Shown: positions 59,301 to 64,000 of the stretch, piece after piece
Layout of the letters: each line of letters starts with the position of its first letter
Position numbering within the stretch: the stretch's first letter is position 1
DNA from: Burhinus oedicnemus
Lineage: Eukaryota > Chordata > Aves > Charadriiformes > Burhinidae
Direction of reading: 5' to 3'
Assembly: GCA_008921705.1 (NCBI GenBank)
Contig: VFFE01007255.1
Coordinates: 4,136,371-4,200,370, forward strand
Length of the DNA: 64,000 nt
The notes under the pieces: generated by a model
The model's database searches: none
What the model saw: only the letters and a program-made list of their open reading frames with translations
What the model was told of the DNA's origin: nothing
Made by a program: the position numbers and the translations under genes

Positions 59301-61724
59301 GCACCACAACCCAGCTAGCTTCTGGCTGTGCTGTTCAGATAGAGAAGAAAGATAATTTCCTTGCAGCACACCTTCAGACAGATAAACCTCTTCGGTGACA
59401 CTACCAGCACAAGCCCCTGCTAAAAAAAAAAAATATCAGCAGCTCCAACAGATCCCCTGGGGATGAGAGCTTTACCCGGCATAATACAAATGCTTCTACA
59501 CAGACTTAAGCAACACATTGCATTTTTAAAAAGCATAAAACAACAATATGCCCCCCTCCCAGTCCTTTAAAATTGGCACCACAAGTTCCGGAAACATATG
59601 AACCCATAATGTCAAAGAAAAACCATTTAGGTATATGAACTGCAATGGCCTGAACGAGCCCACGGCCCTATGACTGCTTGGTATTTAAAGCCCAGCAACT
59701 GTTATCATATAAGAGTGAGACTTTGTCAGTTCTTGCCTAGTGCTAAACATCACGCCTACACCTAAAGGACTGTAATTACTGGCAAATGCTGACTTTTTCC
59801 CCACAGTTTTTGCTGTGCAAGAAACTCCAGGATTCTCATGCTCCATTGAGCTTCTTATCGCAAGGTGCTAGTGCATCTTTGTTACCAGTCATCATAACAG
59901 ACACAGAGCAAAAGTAAATGGACTGTTGCTGGTTAAGGTGTTGCACTTTAGATGTATGCGCGTAGATTAAGACCACGAAAGATGCTTCAGGTCAGTGGTC
60001 ACCTCCGCTGAAGTTGCTTCAGTGTTCGGAGCATTCATACCACCTTCCCTTCCTGAAAATCTGGTGCGAGATCCGCCGGACATTCGGATAGGCCAAAAGG
60101 GCTGGTGTTCCTTTCCTCAAGTGTACAGGACAACATGTAAACATATGACAGTGTCAAAGCAAAGCAGGTTTTTAGATTTACCTGCTGGTTTTAAAAAGAG
60201 TTCTTTAAAAACTGACCGTCGTCTTCCTTACCAGTTACGTGAACCATTAAATACTTGGCAGGTCCTTACCCAGAGCTGGGTTATTAGTGCACTCACTTGG
60301 GGCGCAGAGGGGACAAAGCATTGCACTATAATGTAGATCGGGGCATTCCCCTAGAAGTTATTAAGGAGCCAACCTTCGACAGCACATAATGAAGACAGAT
60401 GTCTGGATCGAGGAAGAGTGACAAAAACTTAAGGACTGTGAGAAATAGAAGCAGAAGGGGGTAGAACAGAGCTGGCTGGCTGCTAACGGAGCTTCGATCG
60501 GCAGCTGCCTCTAGGCGGGTGTTGTTATCTCTCAGGGGTAGCTGCGGCCTCCACAAGATTCCCTAATCCTGTCAAAAAAAGTACAACTGCCTGTCAACAA
60601 CTATAGCATTTCCCCTCATATCAGGACAAAAGATCACAGCATGCAGGTTAATTGTATGCTTATTCTTCCTACAGAATTGTACAAGCTAGAGAAGATTTTA
60701 TGTTTGGAACCGTTTCTATCAACTAATCCATCACATAGCTGGAGCAGAAAGCCCACCCATCCTCACAGAGTGAAACAATCAACATACAGGAGGAAGAACA
60801 GTGAAACCTGGAAAGCAAGTGTTCTAGCCAATGTGCTAACTTTTAATATTTAAAGTATTCATTTAAATTAAAAAAAAAAAAACCCAAAAAAACAAACAAC
60901 CAAACCCAGGGTCTGTGTTAAGGTTTGTTATCTCCTGCTGCTCATTCTGTGCCTGAAGTCACAACTGGCTGCTGAAATGGGTTTTGACAATGTCATAACA
61001 AACAAATTGTTAAAACCTCCAGGGCAAAATAAGCAGTGAGTACAGTTCTCCTCAACTGTTTAATAATGTGCTGTACTTGTAAGTCAGTTGTGAGCAACTC
61101 CTGAAAACAAGAGAGCAGTATATCACAGCAAGATAAATGGCAAAGTATACAGGAGCAACCAGGTCTTTAGGCAGTACCCTACACTGGGAAATCAGGCACG
61201 ATACTGGGAATCCGGACTTCCTCAGGTAAATCACTATTGCACACCTTCCTTTGCAGGCCACACAGTAAGTCACCACAGCACTTGCATCCATGCCAAACCT
61301 GGAGCAGCCAACAGCTCAGGAACTAGACAGCACCCTAATGCAGGCAGGCAGCTAACACAGCAGCATCGGTAAACCAAACTGCAAGGAGTTTGCTTGAGAA
61401 TTTTGGCAAGCCTCTGCTATATGAGAAAAATGCTTCATTTAGCAAAGAATTTCTAAGTTCCTCCCTGCAGTATACTCCCAGATTCCCAGTGTTTCACTGT
61501 TTTTAACCTGGCAAGTCCAGAGAACTTCCTTCCCCGGCAACTTTACCCTAAGTAATATCTATTCTTGGTTCTGCAGAACCTGATCGTTCTTCACGTTTAA
61601 CTGTTTACTATTCATTTGTGCTCTCTGGAGAGCAGAGTTAAAATATCCCACCTCTCCCATTACAAAAAATAAAAGAAAATACTTTCTCTATTAAAAGAGG
61701 CAACTAGGAAAAGTAATAAAACTG
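50311..61724. other. No gene recognised between MXRA7 and JMJD6
   Basis: If MXRA7 starts near 50.3 kb this is intergenic; if it starts further right, part is intron 1. A second GC-rich patch occupies about 52960-53560. Poly-C at 50911-50923 and poly-A runs near 57747, 59057, 59422 and 60871 are present. I see no recognisable exon, RNA gene or transposon. Confidence 0.5.
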
Positions 61725-61730
61725 TTTATT
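61725..61730 (-). terminator. JMJD6: JMJD6 poly(A) signal AATAAA
   Basis: AATAAA on the minus strand lies 234 bases past the JMJD6 stop, followed by T-rich sequence (TTTTATTACTTTTCC … TTTTTTGT). It gives a short 3' UTR. Longer transcripts using signals further left are possible. Confidence 0.55.
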
Positions 61731-61963
61731 AAATAAAGTAAAAAACTTCACTTAAAAAAAATATCAGGAATCTTAGTTTTCAGTTTGGAGCAATTAAAAT
61801 AATTCATGGAGGGAAGATATCACCACTGGCCAACTGCTTTACATTCTGTAAGGGACCCCCTCACTCTCCATCCCTCTGTCCTGATGAATAACTCTATCTT
61901 AACTCTGCCAGCTCTGCCTTGTATTGTCTTTTGCTTGTTTAAAAACCAACAGTTGCCATCGGG
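61731..61963 (-). other. JMJD6: JMJD6 3' UTR
   Basis: The untranslated segment between the TGA at 61964-61966 and the first minus-strand AATAAA. Confidence 0.6.

Positions 61964-64000
<2,037 letters not shown>

Overview
This is a piece of bird nuclear genome. Four CR1 LINE fragments, one of them with the typical ATTCTATG-type 3' end and two with its reverse complement at their edge, and a solo LTR opening TGTCCCGGTTTG with a 5-bp target duplication, are avian hallmarks. The introns are long and the genes are split into small exons. Two genes can be named with confidence. Both lie on the minus strand, in the order known from human 17q25 (MXRA7 next to JMJD6).

Layout from left to right. Positions 1-18.2 kb hold no recognisable protein gene: they carry three CR1 fragments (2.9, 5.5 and 11.2 kb), a solo LTR (4.56-5.29 kb) with an inverted partial copy beside it, and a 17-bp minisatellite (9.0 kb). 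At 18.2-19.2 kb is a CpG-rich promoter with palindromic CRE, NRF1 and YY1-type sites. It probably starts an unidentified minus-strand gene running left out of the window. From 19.4 to at least 40.4 kb lies MXRA7 (minus): exons at 40307-40367, 36115-36208 and 21416-21530, a long 3' UTR containing a CR1 tail, and an alternative terminal exon opening at 26418 with its own poly(A) signal near 24.67 kb. MXRA7 exon 1 (membrane anchor) is not visible. The best guess for its place is the 20-N assembly gap at 50263-50282 inside a G/C-homopolymer, CpG-rich patch. A second 20-N gap sits at 32070-32089 in poly-C. From 61.7 to 63.2 kb are the last three coding exons of JMJD6 (minus); its earlier exons lie beyond the right edge.

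JMJD6 is a nuclear 2-oxoglutarate/iron oxygenase. MXRA7 is a small, poorly characterised membrane protein. Their adjacency is conserved synteny and not evidence of a shared pathway. The many other open frames, above all in the GC-rich 38-54 kb stretch, look like chance frames. The least explained signals are the phase-compatible pair of putative exons at 21993-22203 and 22614-22666 inside MXRA7, the foldback made by the LTR and its inverted fragment, and the orphan CpG-island promoter.
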